NCBI GenBank assembly: GCA_004794655.1
Contig: SMMW01000148.1
Location: 558,001 to 622,000 of the forward strand
DNA length: 64,000 bases
From: Marisa cornuarietis
Lineage: Eukaryota > Mollusca > Gastropoda > Architaenioglossa > Ampullariidae
Direction: 5' to 3'
Each line of letters begins with the position of its first letter. Positions within the stretch are counted from its first letter, which is position 1. Below are positions 12,996-24,217 of this stretch, piece by piece. Position numbers and translations under genes: made by a program. Under the pieces are notes generated by a model. That model was not told the DNA's origin. It did not search any database and worked only from the letters and a program-made list of their open reading frames with translations.

Positions 12996-14390
12996 TGCTT
13001 AGTGCACAACATCGTGGAGCAGGTCACTAGTTTGAGGCTTATTTTGGGCTGTGGCTGAACCCTCCCCCCCCCACCACCACTCTCAGCAGCATACCAAAAA
13101 CGGGTACTTGATTTTTCAGAGGAGGTAATGGCGGCGGGAGAGAGTTGGGCCCCTGCCTTCCACCTGCCGTGGCTTAAACACGATGAACCACTTTCTTTCA
13201 CTGCATCTTCGGCTGAGCTGTGGGCAATGGTTATAGACCACTTTACATTCGACCTTCCATCCCGCTGCTGGGAATTATGTGACAGATCCATGCAAGTTGT
13301 TGGGAGTTGTGGGGGATGGGGGGTCGTGTCAGTGGGTTTTCCTCTTGTTATTAGTTTTGCTGCTTGATTTTTGATCGTTTCGTGTCAAGCCGGCAGAATT
13401 GCTGATATTGTTTTCCTTTCAATTCGCCCTCAAAACACCGTTCACTCAAGCAGAAGAAATGGTCCGTAGTTTTATGCACAGCATCCGGACTGCCAAGCCC
13501 CAAATCTCTTCACCCGTTAGGTCTCATCACCATTTCGCTGGCAGTTCTCTTTTCTGCCGAGGGAGTGGGAGGGCAATTTGACGGGAGGAGGACCCAGCAT
13601 CGCATGACTGTCCCTTGGCGGTGTCATTGTGAACGGCTGCCCGGGGTTAGGTTCATTGAAAGGCAGGTTTCTAATTCCGATCCCTCCGAGATGCCTTGAA
13701 GTTTGAATTACGGATTAAAAACATCGGGTTAGGCCGACCTTTGCTGTCCATCGAGTGTGTCGAGGTTGGCCCGAGGAGATTCTATTTTCATCTGGTATGG
13801 TCGGCCTTAAACGCTACGGTCGATCAAACTAAACACAATGAAATACGTACAGCGCCAGCCACTGAGACGCTTGTGGGTGGGCCTGGGGTGGGGGATGACA
13901 GGCGGTCTGGGGTGCCCACCCGGTTGACTGACATGCTCCCTCTGTGTGAGAAAGAGAGGTGGGGGATATGTTTCACTTCAGAAAACGTTAGAGAAGGCGA
14001 GCACAACGCTATCGCAGTAGGAAGACACGCCATGTACTTCTCTTGTTTTGCTTGCTAGCTAATGCTGTTGCCCTCGTCAATAAAGAAACATCATCATTAA
14101 TATCTCGCAGTCTTTTTCTTTTGTGTACACTCTCCCCCTTCCCCACAACTACTTCCTTCATACATTGTACTACTGAACGAGGTTACTAACCTCGCTGTCT
14201 AGCAGATTTGTCGCTGAACCTTGCTTTGCCTCAAAATACTTACAGACGATTAGGCGTGGCAATCATCTCCGAAAGTGAAGCAAACATTTGTGATTAGTGA
14301 TGGTAACGGTTGTTCCCTAACATTCTTTTTAAGTCGTTGGAGAGTGAGGTGTTAAAGACCACTTTTCTCGGGGCCGGATTTATTATATAT

Positions 14391-14562
14391 ATATTTTTTT
14401 TGTAAGATCGGTGTCCATCCCCTCTCCTTCGCTACCTTACCTTCTCCAACCCACTATAGAGTTTCGTACCCATTTCCGAGTGCATGGTCAAGACGGGTAA
14501 CGAACCGACGCGCCTCTCGATTTGGACACCAGTGCTCACACCGCTCAGCTGGCCGCTTCCCC
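14391..14562 (-). mobile_element. tRNA-derived SINE, copy 1
   Basis: Read on the minus strand, the head starts at ggggaagcggccagctgagc (A-box region). A B box ggttcgttaccc follows, then a body with aatgggtac and gggttggagaaggtaag, and an A-rich tail at 14391-14400. The same head, body and tail order is found at 35520-35718, so the two are copies of one family. Confidence 0.75.
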
Positions 14563-14949
14563 AAACGTTATGAACGTTTACCAAAGCGGAACGCTACCCA
14601 GCTTTTCTGTCCCTCCCGGACTTTGCTGGTGTCCGAATGTTGCCGGCAGAGTGATGCCCCTGACGGCAGCGCAGCAGCTGTGAACGAAGTGGGCAGGAAA
14701 AATGTTGCTCAGTGGGAAATTGGATTCAGTGACCTCACCAACCTCACACGCCTTCAAGTGGCTCACCAGCCTCATGCGCTATGGATGACCTCATCGGGCT
14801 GTTACTATGAGACATATTTCAGCCTGAATGATGTCATGAACCAGTTTCTCTCTCAGTTTCTTGTTGCCGTCAGAATTCTGCCATTAGAGGTGAGATCATC
14901 AGGTCATTAGTTTAAATGACTTTACAAGATATCTGTAAGAAACATTCTC

Positions 14950-16015
14950 CTACTGCCCTGTAGTGGTGTTGGGGGACTTCAGTCACACTAATATGTCGAC
15001 TGAGCTTCCTCGGTACAAACTAGCAAACCTTATTACCAGAAGGAAAGAATCACTTGAACACTGCTATTGGCTTATGGGGCTGAAACTCCGCCCTCCTGTC
15101 GCTCGTTTCGACTTTACCGTGGTGTATCTGTTGCCAGGGGCTCAGGTCGGCCGAGTCATAGGTGAGGGCCGTCAGAGTTAGGCTACGAGGATGCTACAGG
15201 TAAGTTACAAGGCTGTCTTGCCTGCACCGACTCGGAGGTAGGGAGAATCCCCTGTGCCGACATTTATGAGTAGACAAACGTCGTCAAGATTTACATCGCT
15301 TTCTTTGAGGGTTTGTGCATTCCAACACGCCACACCAAGACCTGGGTCACATCCAGTCTTAGTGTCAGTCCGGCAGCTCTCGAGCTGTGAGGCACGTCTT
15401 GCAAATCCTCACCGACTTCAAGAATACCGCCAGCTGCTGGGGACTGAATAAATAGGTTGAATGTGTTCTGCTGTCGCTTTGATCGGGACAACACCACACC
15501 AGTGACACCCGCAGTCCCCGCAGCCCCCGCAACCCCGTTACAGGCTCCCAATGTTGTAAGTGAGCACTAGGTGAGCAAATTATCGCGGCAACATCACAGC
15601 AAGAAAGCACCAGACCCTGAAGGAGTATCTGCTCCCACACTACGCCGATCAGCTCTCCTCTGTCGTCACAGGTATCCCCAACACACCCATCCAACTCTCC
15701 TGTCGTCCCCTGCTGTTTCAAATAATCATCAGTCGTCGTCCCTATCCCCAACAAGACCGCTGCAACATCACTGAACAGTTACAGACCCGTGGCCTTAGCA
15801 TCTGTCGTGATGAAAGTTCTGGAACGACTGGTTTTCAGACATGTTCCGTGCACCACCAGACGCGAACAGAACCCTCTCTAATCTGCCCACCAGGCTAGTC
15901 AGTACGATGCTTCCCCTCTAGCTCTTCACTTCATCTCTCCCCCCCCTCGCTCCTATGCCCCCTTCTCTTTGTAGGTTTCAGGTCCGCCTTCAACACCATT
16001 GTTCTATAGAAGCTC
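14950..16015 (+). mobile_element. Decayed non-LTR retrotransposon (endonuclease and RT remnants)
   Basis: The start shows VVLGDFSHTN, then SLEHCYW and FDFTVVYLLP, matching the end of the apurinic endonuclease domain of LINEs (LGDFNH, LDHCY, SDH...LLP). From about 15580, KKAPDPEGV matches the 'KAPGPDGV' start of the reverse transcriptase. From about 15770, YRPVALASVVMKVLERLV matches the RT motif 'YRPVALTS..MK..ERLV', and near 15980 FRSAFNTIV matches 'F.SAFNT'. Frameshifts and stops separate these pieces and the catalytic YADD region is absent. The type resembles CR1/Rex-like LINEs. Dead copy. Confidence 0.85.
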
Positions 16016-19000
16016 TTTTCAGTTTTCTTTATTCTTGATGTGTGTGTGTGTGTGTGCGCGCGCGTGCGCGTGTATTAATGCATGTTATTAGTGATGGAAC
16101 TAAAATGTATGTGGGCTATATCGTGTATTCGAGTGTGTCTATGTACCTGTGTGTGCGTGTGTGTTAGCGTGCTTGCAGGGGGACAACCGACATGTTTCTC
16201 GTATAATGTCACTTAGCAAATCCCTTCTTGTCTTGTATGGTGAGTATTTTTCAGCGTCCCATCTCAATGGATGTGGAATATACTGAAGTAGAAATCTTGA
16301 TGGAATGACCAACACCCAGAAGATTGCGTGTTTCAATCTGGTGTAGCGGCTGAGAGCCCGACTGACCACTCTTCAACCCTCGGAGGAGGAAGAAAAAGAA
16401 GATCGATCAGTTGCATTGCAAGTGTTGTTGCAATGTTGTTAGTTTCCTGTGAGACTTTGAGAAGGGAAGTCTTGCGAAATCCCACCCGCTTATCTGTAAG
16501 CTATCGAAAGACAACTGACCCAACTTTCGCGTCAGGAAGGATGAAGGGTCAATTTTTTTGAAGCTGATTGTGGAGGGGCGGAGAAAGGGTGGCAGTGGGG
16601 GGCTTAAGAGGTTATCGGTCAACTGGGCTGTTGCTGCTAGTTGCTTATGTGTCTAGCGATATACGTGCTGATACTGAAGGATTCAGCAGGGTCTGCTCTG
16701 ACACATCTTTTATGTTCACGTGACTATACTAGTACTGGTACATTGACTCTACTGGTGGTGTAGAAATATAAAGTTGATCATTATTGTGATAAGACCTAAA
16801 GAGGGAACATGTACGGCTTCACTGTCCACACATGACAAAATATTTAGCTATTACATTTGTGGTAGCACTTTGTAACTTTTCCTAAAGAAAACTATTACAG
16901 TTGAATATTACAGAGAATATTTTGCTTGGCCTGTCGTTGCATTAAAAAAAAACACTTCATGATCAGTATTTGCAAGTACAAAATTGAAGTTCATTATGCA
17001 TTTACACATCAGTTACGTGTGCCGTGTAGTATTTACCACTAACGAAACAGTAACGGTCTGCAGTGTTTACAACTGGTGTAACGGTGACGTGCAGGGATCA
17101 CTGCCACTGTCAAAACCAGTGACGTGCGTTGTGCAGTATTTACCACTAGCTAAACCAAGTATTCAGGCGCTAAATTGCGCGGGGCTAGTCGCCTGGCATT
17201 TTATGTGATAGTCTGGAATCTTACCGCACATGCGACACGAAAGCGGCCCGTTCATTAGGACATTAAAAGGCAAGAGACAGCTGGTGTTTGGGAGACCACG
17301 AGCGCAGTATTATTGCAGACCACCCGAGCTGTTGGTCTAGACCAGGGTAATGATTATTGATGACTGCAAGTTACTACCATCGATCTTTTGCCAGCCGTAA
17401 GCCCCTAAAAGGATTTCCTGCTTTTGTCCAGGGACGTAATTTATAGCAGGGGAGTGAGGACGACCCCTGACCGGCCTCCCAAAATAGTGCTAGTATTATG
17501 GGATAGAGTAGGGCTCTAAGGACTCACGGCCAAGAATGGTTGAGGACAGGAAGAAAGATGGTGGATTGTTTTCCTCAAACTCTTTTCGCAGCTAGACCAC
17601 GAACCACAGGGTAAAAAGGGTATATTTGTGTTGCTGGAAGGTCTGATGGAGTATCATTGCTCCGGAATTACTGTCGGGTTAAAATAAAAGTTTTGATTAC
17701 TTAGTCCATCCAGAAACTGATTGAAATAGATGGCGCTCTGTCGGCCATTGTACTTTTCGAAGCACATTTGTATACTCCAGACCTATTCCCCCTCCCCCGA
17801 TCACTGTTGACGATTCTTTCCTTGACATGTGCGATTTCTGAACTGTGGGATCTGTTTGGGATGGTGGTTGGGGCATCTGATCAGACCAGGCAACTCTTAT
17901 CGGGAGCGCATTGAAGTCGCTATTGGTAAACAGGTAAGATTTATACTTCATGACTTTGGGCAAAATAGACTGTGGTAAGGAATGTAGAAGCAGCTTAACG
18001 CTTCAATAATTCAATAAAACGCTGGAAGATTGAAGAGTCGAAAACAGCTGAATAGGCGAGAAAGAAACCGGAAGATTGCGATCTGTCAGAAGTGGGAGAG
18101 ACAGCAGAAAAGTTGAATGTCTGTCTGCCTGTGATTGATATCACGCCGGATACACTGTTGTGCCGTGTGCCGGACTCTGCGGTGACCCTGCTGTTGCTGT
18201 TACAATAGAATCATTGCTATTTACTAGAACATATTACATCATTTTATGTCTTTAAAAGGGTTTCCATTTCTTTCTCTCTCTCTCTTTGTCGAGACATGTT
18301 TAAGAAATAAAGCGAGTCATATAGATTGTGTAGGTCAGACTTTGGGGAATGTCAGAGAGGGAAAGGAGAAGATAATTTTAAGTAGATTTGTGGCAGGTGG
18401 CTCATTTAAAAAAAAAAATTTATTGTCGGTTCACCTGTTGTCATATACCCTGTTTTTGTCGGTTCACCGGACTCTCGGGTGCCTTGGTGTCATCTTGTGA
18501 CGTTTTGCCCGCCGCACAATGTCAGGGAACTACCGGACAATTCTTCGTTCTTCAAGCACTCACGTGATTCCTGGACCATGTGACTAGTTTTCCCTTGGGA
18601 TGGCTTTGATTGACATGATCCAGCACAGTGTCCAACAAATCTATAAACACATGGGCTAGCACACAAATGAGAGTGTGGTGTCGGAAGTGGCTTGTGGCCA
18701 TCTTTTCTTTGTTTCCGGTCTTTCGTACCACCAGCTGTAGGACCGCGCAGGAACAGGGGTCTGTCCCGGCCGCTTCCCGGGGGCCTGAGGTCTCAGGGTT
18801 CAGTCACCAATAAGGATGGGCTGTTACTCGGGCTAATGTGGTGGCCGGGAAGGTCGGGGGATCGAGACCTGATTGACCTTTTTTGTGAAGCCGGGCATGC
18901 GCACAGCGAGCTTAATCGCCAGAGATAATCGTGCGATTCATGTCGCGCAAGCAGTAATAGTCACTGTGCGACTTGTGGTCACCCGTCTTCCACAGTCCAT

Positions 19001-22000
19001 TCGTCGTGGTCGGACTGTAATTGAACTTTTAACAGCCGAATAACGAACAATTTTCCCCCTGCTGGTTCTTGCAGTCAGGATCAATCATCGTCATTATTAT
19101 TGCAGCAAGAGAAAGAACGCATCCGAGTATAGCTGGAACCGGAGACAATCAACCTGCGCAGTATGTGTTTTGATTGCCGCTGATTGGCTGCGGGCCAGCG
19201 TACGTCACTTTCCGTGTGGCGGGCAGATTTACCTGTGCGCAGGTTTGGCAGGCAGGAGATGAGGAAATCTGAATATGGAATTGCTGTGTCTTTAAAGAAG
19301 GACAGGTTGGCTTAGTGGGAGGAGCATCTGCTAACGTGGTGTTAAATCCGCCAATGGACGACTTACTGGCCAGCAGTGACGAGGGGCTTAAGTCGCAGTC
19401 AGCGCCCATCTTTTCATGTCTGTAATGTGACATCACGCGAACGCAGTGTCTGTCTGTAAACAGATTATTCATCTGGTTTTTGGAAAACAAAACTATCCTT
19501 ACGACGATTTAAAAAAAGAAAGGTACCAGAACGGCTTTTATATTTTACAACAGCATTGGCTAGTTTTGTGACAAATGGAGGTGTGGGGTATGTGACGAAC
19601 TGTGCATAAAGGTTAGCTCGGTACTATACAGTGCTAAACTACAAGCACCGTGACGATTTCCCTCACGAGAAGTGAATCACGTGGAGTCGCAGACCGTGAC
19701 TGACCCCGTGTGGGTGTAGTTAGGACACGGCGGACAGTCTGGCAACCGGGGTACAGAGTTTCGCAGTAACCTGGTTACTGATAACATTGATTTCTAGTGC
19801 TGCAGTGAAGTGGACCACCGCACTGTGGTGTTTCAAGCAGGTGCAAGAGAAAGGTGACGCTTCCCTACGGCTCAAGGCCATCACGAATCTGGTTCAAACG
19901 TTGATACTTTGTTAAAAACAAGCTCAAGTGGACTACCCTTGTTATTCTCGAGGTTCCAGGTGTGCACGTCTCCACCCGTTCTTTAAGCGGTGACTGTAGA
20001 TTTACAGGGAACCGTGAACTAGGCTCACACATGGTGGAGGCACGCGCGGTATGGAGATAAACATCCGACCATTCACAGAACAAGTTTGCACGTAAGTCAA
20101 GGATCTTGGGAAGGGGTTTTCCTAGAAACCTGCTGTCCGGACGCAGAACCTTCCTGCGTTCTTGAACAACACGGTACTACATCATGTCCTGCGCCAACAG
20201 GTCTCGCTGTTATGAAATAGCTGTTGTTAACTGCTTATACCTGCCGGCTCACTTCGTTTTCCGTGAAGTGAAAGATTGCGATTTTCCGCCAAACTTTTCA
20301 CATTCCCATCCGCTTGCTGCCCTGTAAGATGCTCTCTGTGGTGCCCTCACAAGGCGGAAGCAGTCGACAAGGGCGGGTTATCGTCTGGTGCTTCGTAGGA
20401 TTGTGCTCAGTTCTCTCTTTACAAGCACATACATCGGCAAGTACATCCTCCCCCCCCCCCAACACGCACACTCGCGTGCGAGCGAGAGAACGGTGTGGTG
20501 AAAGGTCAGTGACAAGAAGGCGTGGAATGGAAGCCATTTGGCTGTGTTATCATGTCTGATGAGGCAGAACACACAACAGAAGGACATAAACAGAGTTTGT
20601 GTTCGGGGGAGTCTTCCATTGAAGCATGGAAGTAGATTAGTGGGCCGAAGGATGTGGAACAGTGCAGCACCTGCATGCCAGGCTGGACGCCTGGTTGGTG
20701 TCCATTGGTCCCGGGGACAGGGTGGGCGGGTTGTCCTGACTCGTGATGATGACCACTAACGACCCAATAAAACAGCGGACGTGACAACACAGCCCAACGC
20801 CTGACCAGTGAGGGAGGAGATCTGTTTAATTTCTGACGAAGAAATGTTTTTTCTCTGTCTGCCCTATCCTTCATTCTCTCCCTTCTGTTCGCGTGTTCGT
20901 TTTTCAGTTTGGGGAACCCTGGAACTGTAAATTAGATAAAGCAGTGGTATGGACCGAGTTTCTCAACAAGTGTCATGCATAGACTTCTTTAAACTCTTTC
21001 TCTCTCTCTTGTTCGGCATGGCACGTGCAGATCGAATTTCTGAAGGCTTGTCGATTTCGGTTGCGAGTCAAAACGTAGCTTGTTGGGTATGTTGCAATGA
21101 ACAAGTAAATTATATGTCGATGTCAGAAAACACACACACAGTCACGCAGAGAGAGAGAGTGGGTACAGATAGCAGCAGTTCTTTGACGCGCAGACCTTAC
21201 TCGTGCCCTGCTGGAAACTCGCATCACTCCATCACAGAAGGTCGCATTTTGTGTGCACGTGACCTTTGTCCCAGTGTCAAAGACGCTTGCCATGAAGTGA
21301 TGCATTGCCCTTATTTCGTAGTCCTGGATACCAACATCCATTTTTCCAGGAGGAATGCCGAGTATTTTATGTGACCTGCATATTGACCTCCTCACTGGCA
21401 CGCTCGTTTGGATTGCCCTGCAGTTTTGGCGGAGCAAGAGTCAACCTTAGTTTTTAACCCTGGTCCTGATCACCGAATGTCAGGATATTCTCATCCCACA
21501 AGAGAGAGGACCTCTACAACTATCGGATGTATTTTTTTTTTAAATCTGCAGGACCACAGTATATTATAGATATATTGTAGATGTTTTAGATAAAGCAACA
21601 TTTTGTGGATGAGTTGATTATTGGGTAATGTGAGAGATTTCTGCAAAAAGACACGGTACGAGGAAACTACGAATTGTGTGCATGCATGTAGGTGGATGGA
21701 GGTGGGGGATAAAATATGGGTAGACTATCTGGCCTCTGTGTGTTAAACAGGATAGCATCCGAGGTGGGGGGGGGTCCACGTGATCAGCCAGTCGCAGTAG
21801 ATTGTCTCTGTGTCATGTGATTGTGCCGAGGACACTAGTGAGTTTTCCCGGGAACAAGCTGGCACTTGTCCACTTCAACACGGAGCTTCATCGACAGTCT
21901 TTTCGACCAATTCTTCACAAATGTGACTGTCTGTCTCTTTCTCACACATATACACGAGACAGGGGTCCACACCGACTCCTGGCTTGTGCTGACGAGTGCA

Positions 22001-23986
22001 CATGCACACTGCGCAGACTGACGAAGGAAGCGAACGGCGCACATGGAGCCGCGGGCGGGAGAGTGGCGAGAGAGAGAGAGAGTGCAAGGAGGGCAGAGTG
22101 CGGAGGATAAGGGAGGGAGAAGGAAGCAGACAGAGCAAGTACGTGGCTGTGCGGAATGTCTGGCCGCGGGACGGGAATGCCGGAGTTGTGGCAAGATGCG
22201 GCGATGATGTTAACTAAGCGACGGAGGTGAAATGGGGCCGCTGGCTGCTGGGTGGGTGGGGGGTGGGTACAAAAGCTCTAGAGACCTTGAAGAAGGTTGA
22301 GTTGCGAGCTGGGGGTGGTACTGCGTGTTGGCAAAATGTACCGGCGGAAAGTCTGGGGAGTTTGGGGAGAGTGATACAGGTCTTGGGCCCATACGATACC
22401 CGTACCGGTCGGCAATATTTCCGAGTAATATTTTAACATTGTTCCCGAGCTTTGCTGTACAACCATCACAGATGAAGGAAACATTTTGATCAGAAAGAAT
22501 TTTACATGCTTCTCCATAAGTGAATGAGATCTCACCTGACACATTCTGTTAAATAATTTTCTACAGACTACATCCCGTACGATGCATGACGTGTTATTTG
22601 ACAACATCATACACTTCATAGGTATTATTATTATTACCTGCTATACACAACGTAGTTTTGCTCAACTGGATGGTACATCGTTTTTTTTTTAATTGTAGAA
22701 GCTTCGGGTAGCGGACACTTACAGATATACTGATGTATCTTGAGTTAAAATATTCCTTTATAGGTTTCCCTCAGCAGCTGCGCAGATGCGGGAAAAGAGA
22801 GAGAGAGAGCTCGCCTCAGAATGTAAAGTTCGGGATATGATTTACACCAGTCCTCGATCTCTTCCCGCGCGCCCAACCTTTTAAAACAGTGAGATGTATG
22901 GTAGCTAGACGAGGGAGTTCCTTTCTGCCCTCCCATCCTCCTCCTCTCCTGTTCTTGTTGTACATACATAAGTGTGAGAGGGATATGGGAGTGGTGGAGG
23001 TGGTGAAATACGGCCTATAGGGACCTCCATACACCACTGGTAGCGGCTCACCCACACACACACAGGGACACAGTCAAACAGGAGATAGACACGTGCGTAC
23101 ATGCTTAACTCGCCGTGTGTCCATTCATGCACGCCTAGCGCGCATGCGTGTACACGCGCGACATACTTCCTCTACCTGGAGGCCTGTGTCCTTCATTAAC
23201 CTGAGGGATGGATAAGTAAGCAACATTCCTAGAGCCCAGCGTGTGGTCTTCCTGTAAAGTTCCTGTGCCCCCGGCACCCACATTAGTTCAAGCATTCCCG
23301 CATGTTTCACCTCCGCTGCCGGCGCAGATGAAAAGCCATTGCTCTGTGCAGCTTTGGTTGTCTAAAAACTAATCTCTGCTCGCCTCTCTGTCCGTCCTTC
23401 GCCCATATCTTTCGACACTGCCAGCTCACTTTCTCATTAGTCAGGAGTAATTATTTGAGATGTCCGGTTAATATACACAGATTGGTAAAAATGTACCCGT
23501 GGGACTTGACATTTCTTCCTATTTGCAGCACATCCAATGAGCTGTGCATTGTTGTTGGCTTTGAGTCTCCCTTAGTTTATTCTGACCGCCAGCAGGTCTT
23601 CTCAAGTTTTAGTCTACCCGTGGAGGTCTCTTATCCGCGTCCACATAGCCAGGAGAATAAGGAAATAAGTCTATTTCTACTTCATAATTTTTAATGGGGC
23701 GCAGGAGGTCATTTTTGAGATGAAAGAAATTTTAGAAAATTGATATTTCAGACCAGAGGCTTCGTGCTTTTTGAAATGTTTTTCGAGACAGTTATGTTGT
23801 GACGAAAAGAGTGAAATGTCGCCTTTGACAACTGAGCTGTAGCTGTGATGATGTTGGGGAACATGGTGTGTGAGAGGCTGTAAGGAAACTGGCGAATGTT
23901 GTGTGTGACACCTGATGTTTTTGAGTTTTATTCTAGCTTCAGTAGTCTTACCTCTCTTTGTTTTTCGTCGTTTATTTGATCCACAG
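16016..23986. other. No recognised gene; non-coding DNA 5' of the first glypican exon seen
   Basis: Holds (GT/GC)n near 16039-16073, a tandem duplication of about 107 bp spacing at 17012-17155, a (GA)n run near 22070-22083, a short ATT run near 22625 and many short frames without domains. I looked for an upstream glypican exon (signal peptide, or the C...CC motif in phase 1) and found none I could support. Confidence 0.5.
17012..17157 (+). repeat. Local duplication around a gtagtatttaccacta motif
   Basis: agttacgtgtgccgtgtagt (17011) and agtgacgtgcgttgtgcagt (17118) are each followed by atttaccacta and a similar aac block. The spacing is about 107 bp. The intervening part is diverged. Confidence 0.55.
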
Positions 23987-24217
23987 ACCGCCTGGACCAG
24001 CTGACGGTTGAAGCCACCAACCGCACGACCGTGGTGCTGACTCGGCTGCACAAGATTCCGGCGGCGGCACACCAGGAGGCGGTCAGCAGCTTCTACAGTG
24101 CCATCCACAGGGCGTTGCAAGGCGGCGACCCCGACGGGCTGGAGGAGATAGTGAAGGAGTTCTTCAGGAGACTCTTCCCTCCAGTCTTTGATTACGTGCT
24201 CAGCAACCAGGGTCAAG
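23987..24217 (+). CDS. Glypican exon A (helical core, first exon seen)
   Basis: The acceptor is the pyrimidine-rich tract ending in ccacag at 23986. The exon opens with two bases of a split codon, then RLDQLTVEATNRTT, with a sequon at N11. The middle (residues about 20-65) is helical and contains EEIVKEFFRRLFPPVFDYVL, which aligns with the 'LFDSLFPVIYTQLMNPG' stretch of vertebrate GPC3. There is no cysteine. Three GT sites (24212, 24218, 24224) all leave the same phase. AAG|GTGACG at 24218 and ACG|GTCAGT at 24224 are the best, so the true end is 24217 or 24223 (two residues longer). An exon with the CxxxxxxCC region and another with the signal peptide must precede it. Confidence 0.9.

Larger units (their letters stand above)
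9896..14390. other. No recognised gene; scattered degenerate repeats
   Basis: Includes (GT)n near 10061-10074, a G run near 10684-10694, a degenerate minisatellite at 12180-12380 and another at 12855-12990. The 120-codon frame at 13696-14058, followed by AATAAA near 14081 and atcatcatt, could be the decayed 3' end of a retroelement, but no domain can be named. Confidence 0.45.

Noticed and set aside
14623..14910. 'SECCRQSD' segment considered as the glypican CC motif
   Set aside because: Context does not match the family, and the segment lies between a SINE and a LINE relic.
20949..21374. 141-codon frame with a 'WVCCNEQ' segment, considered as a glypican N-terminal exon
   Set aside because: Neighbouring residues and the exon phase do not fit the C...CC region of glypicans.
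23677..24216. 179-codon minus-strand frame across glypican exon A
   Set aside because: It is the antisense shadow of a GC-rich exon. The sense frame has clear family similarity and splice sites.
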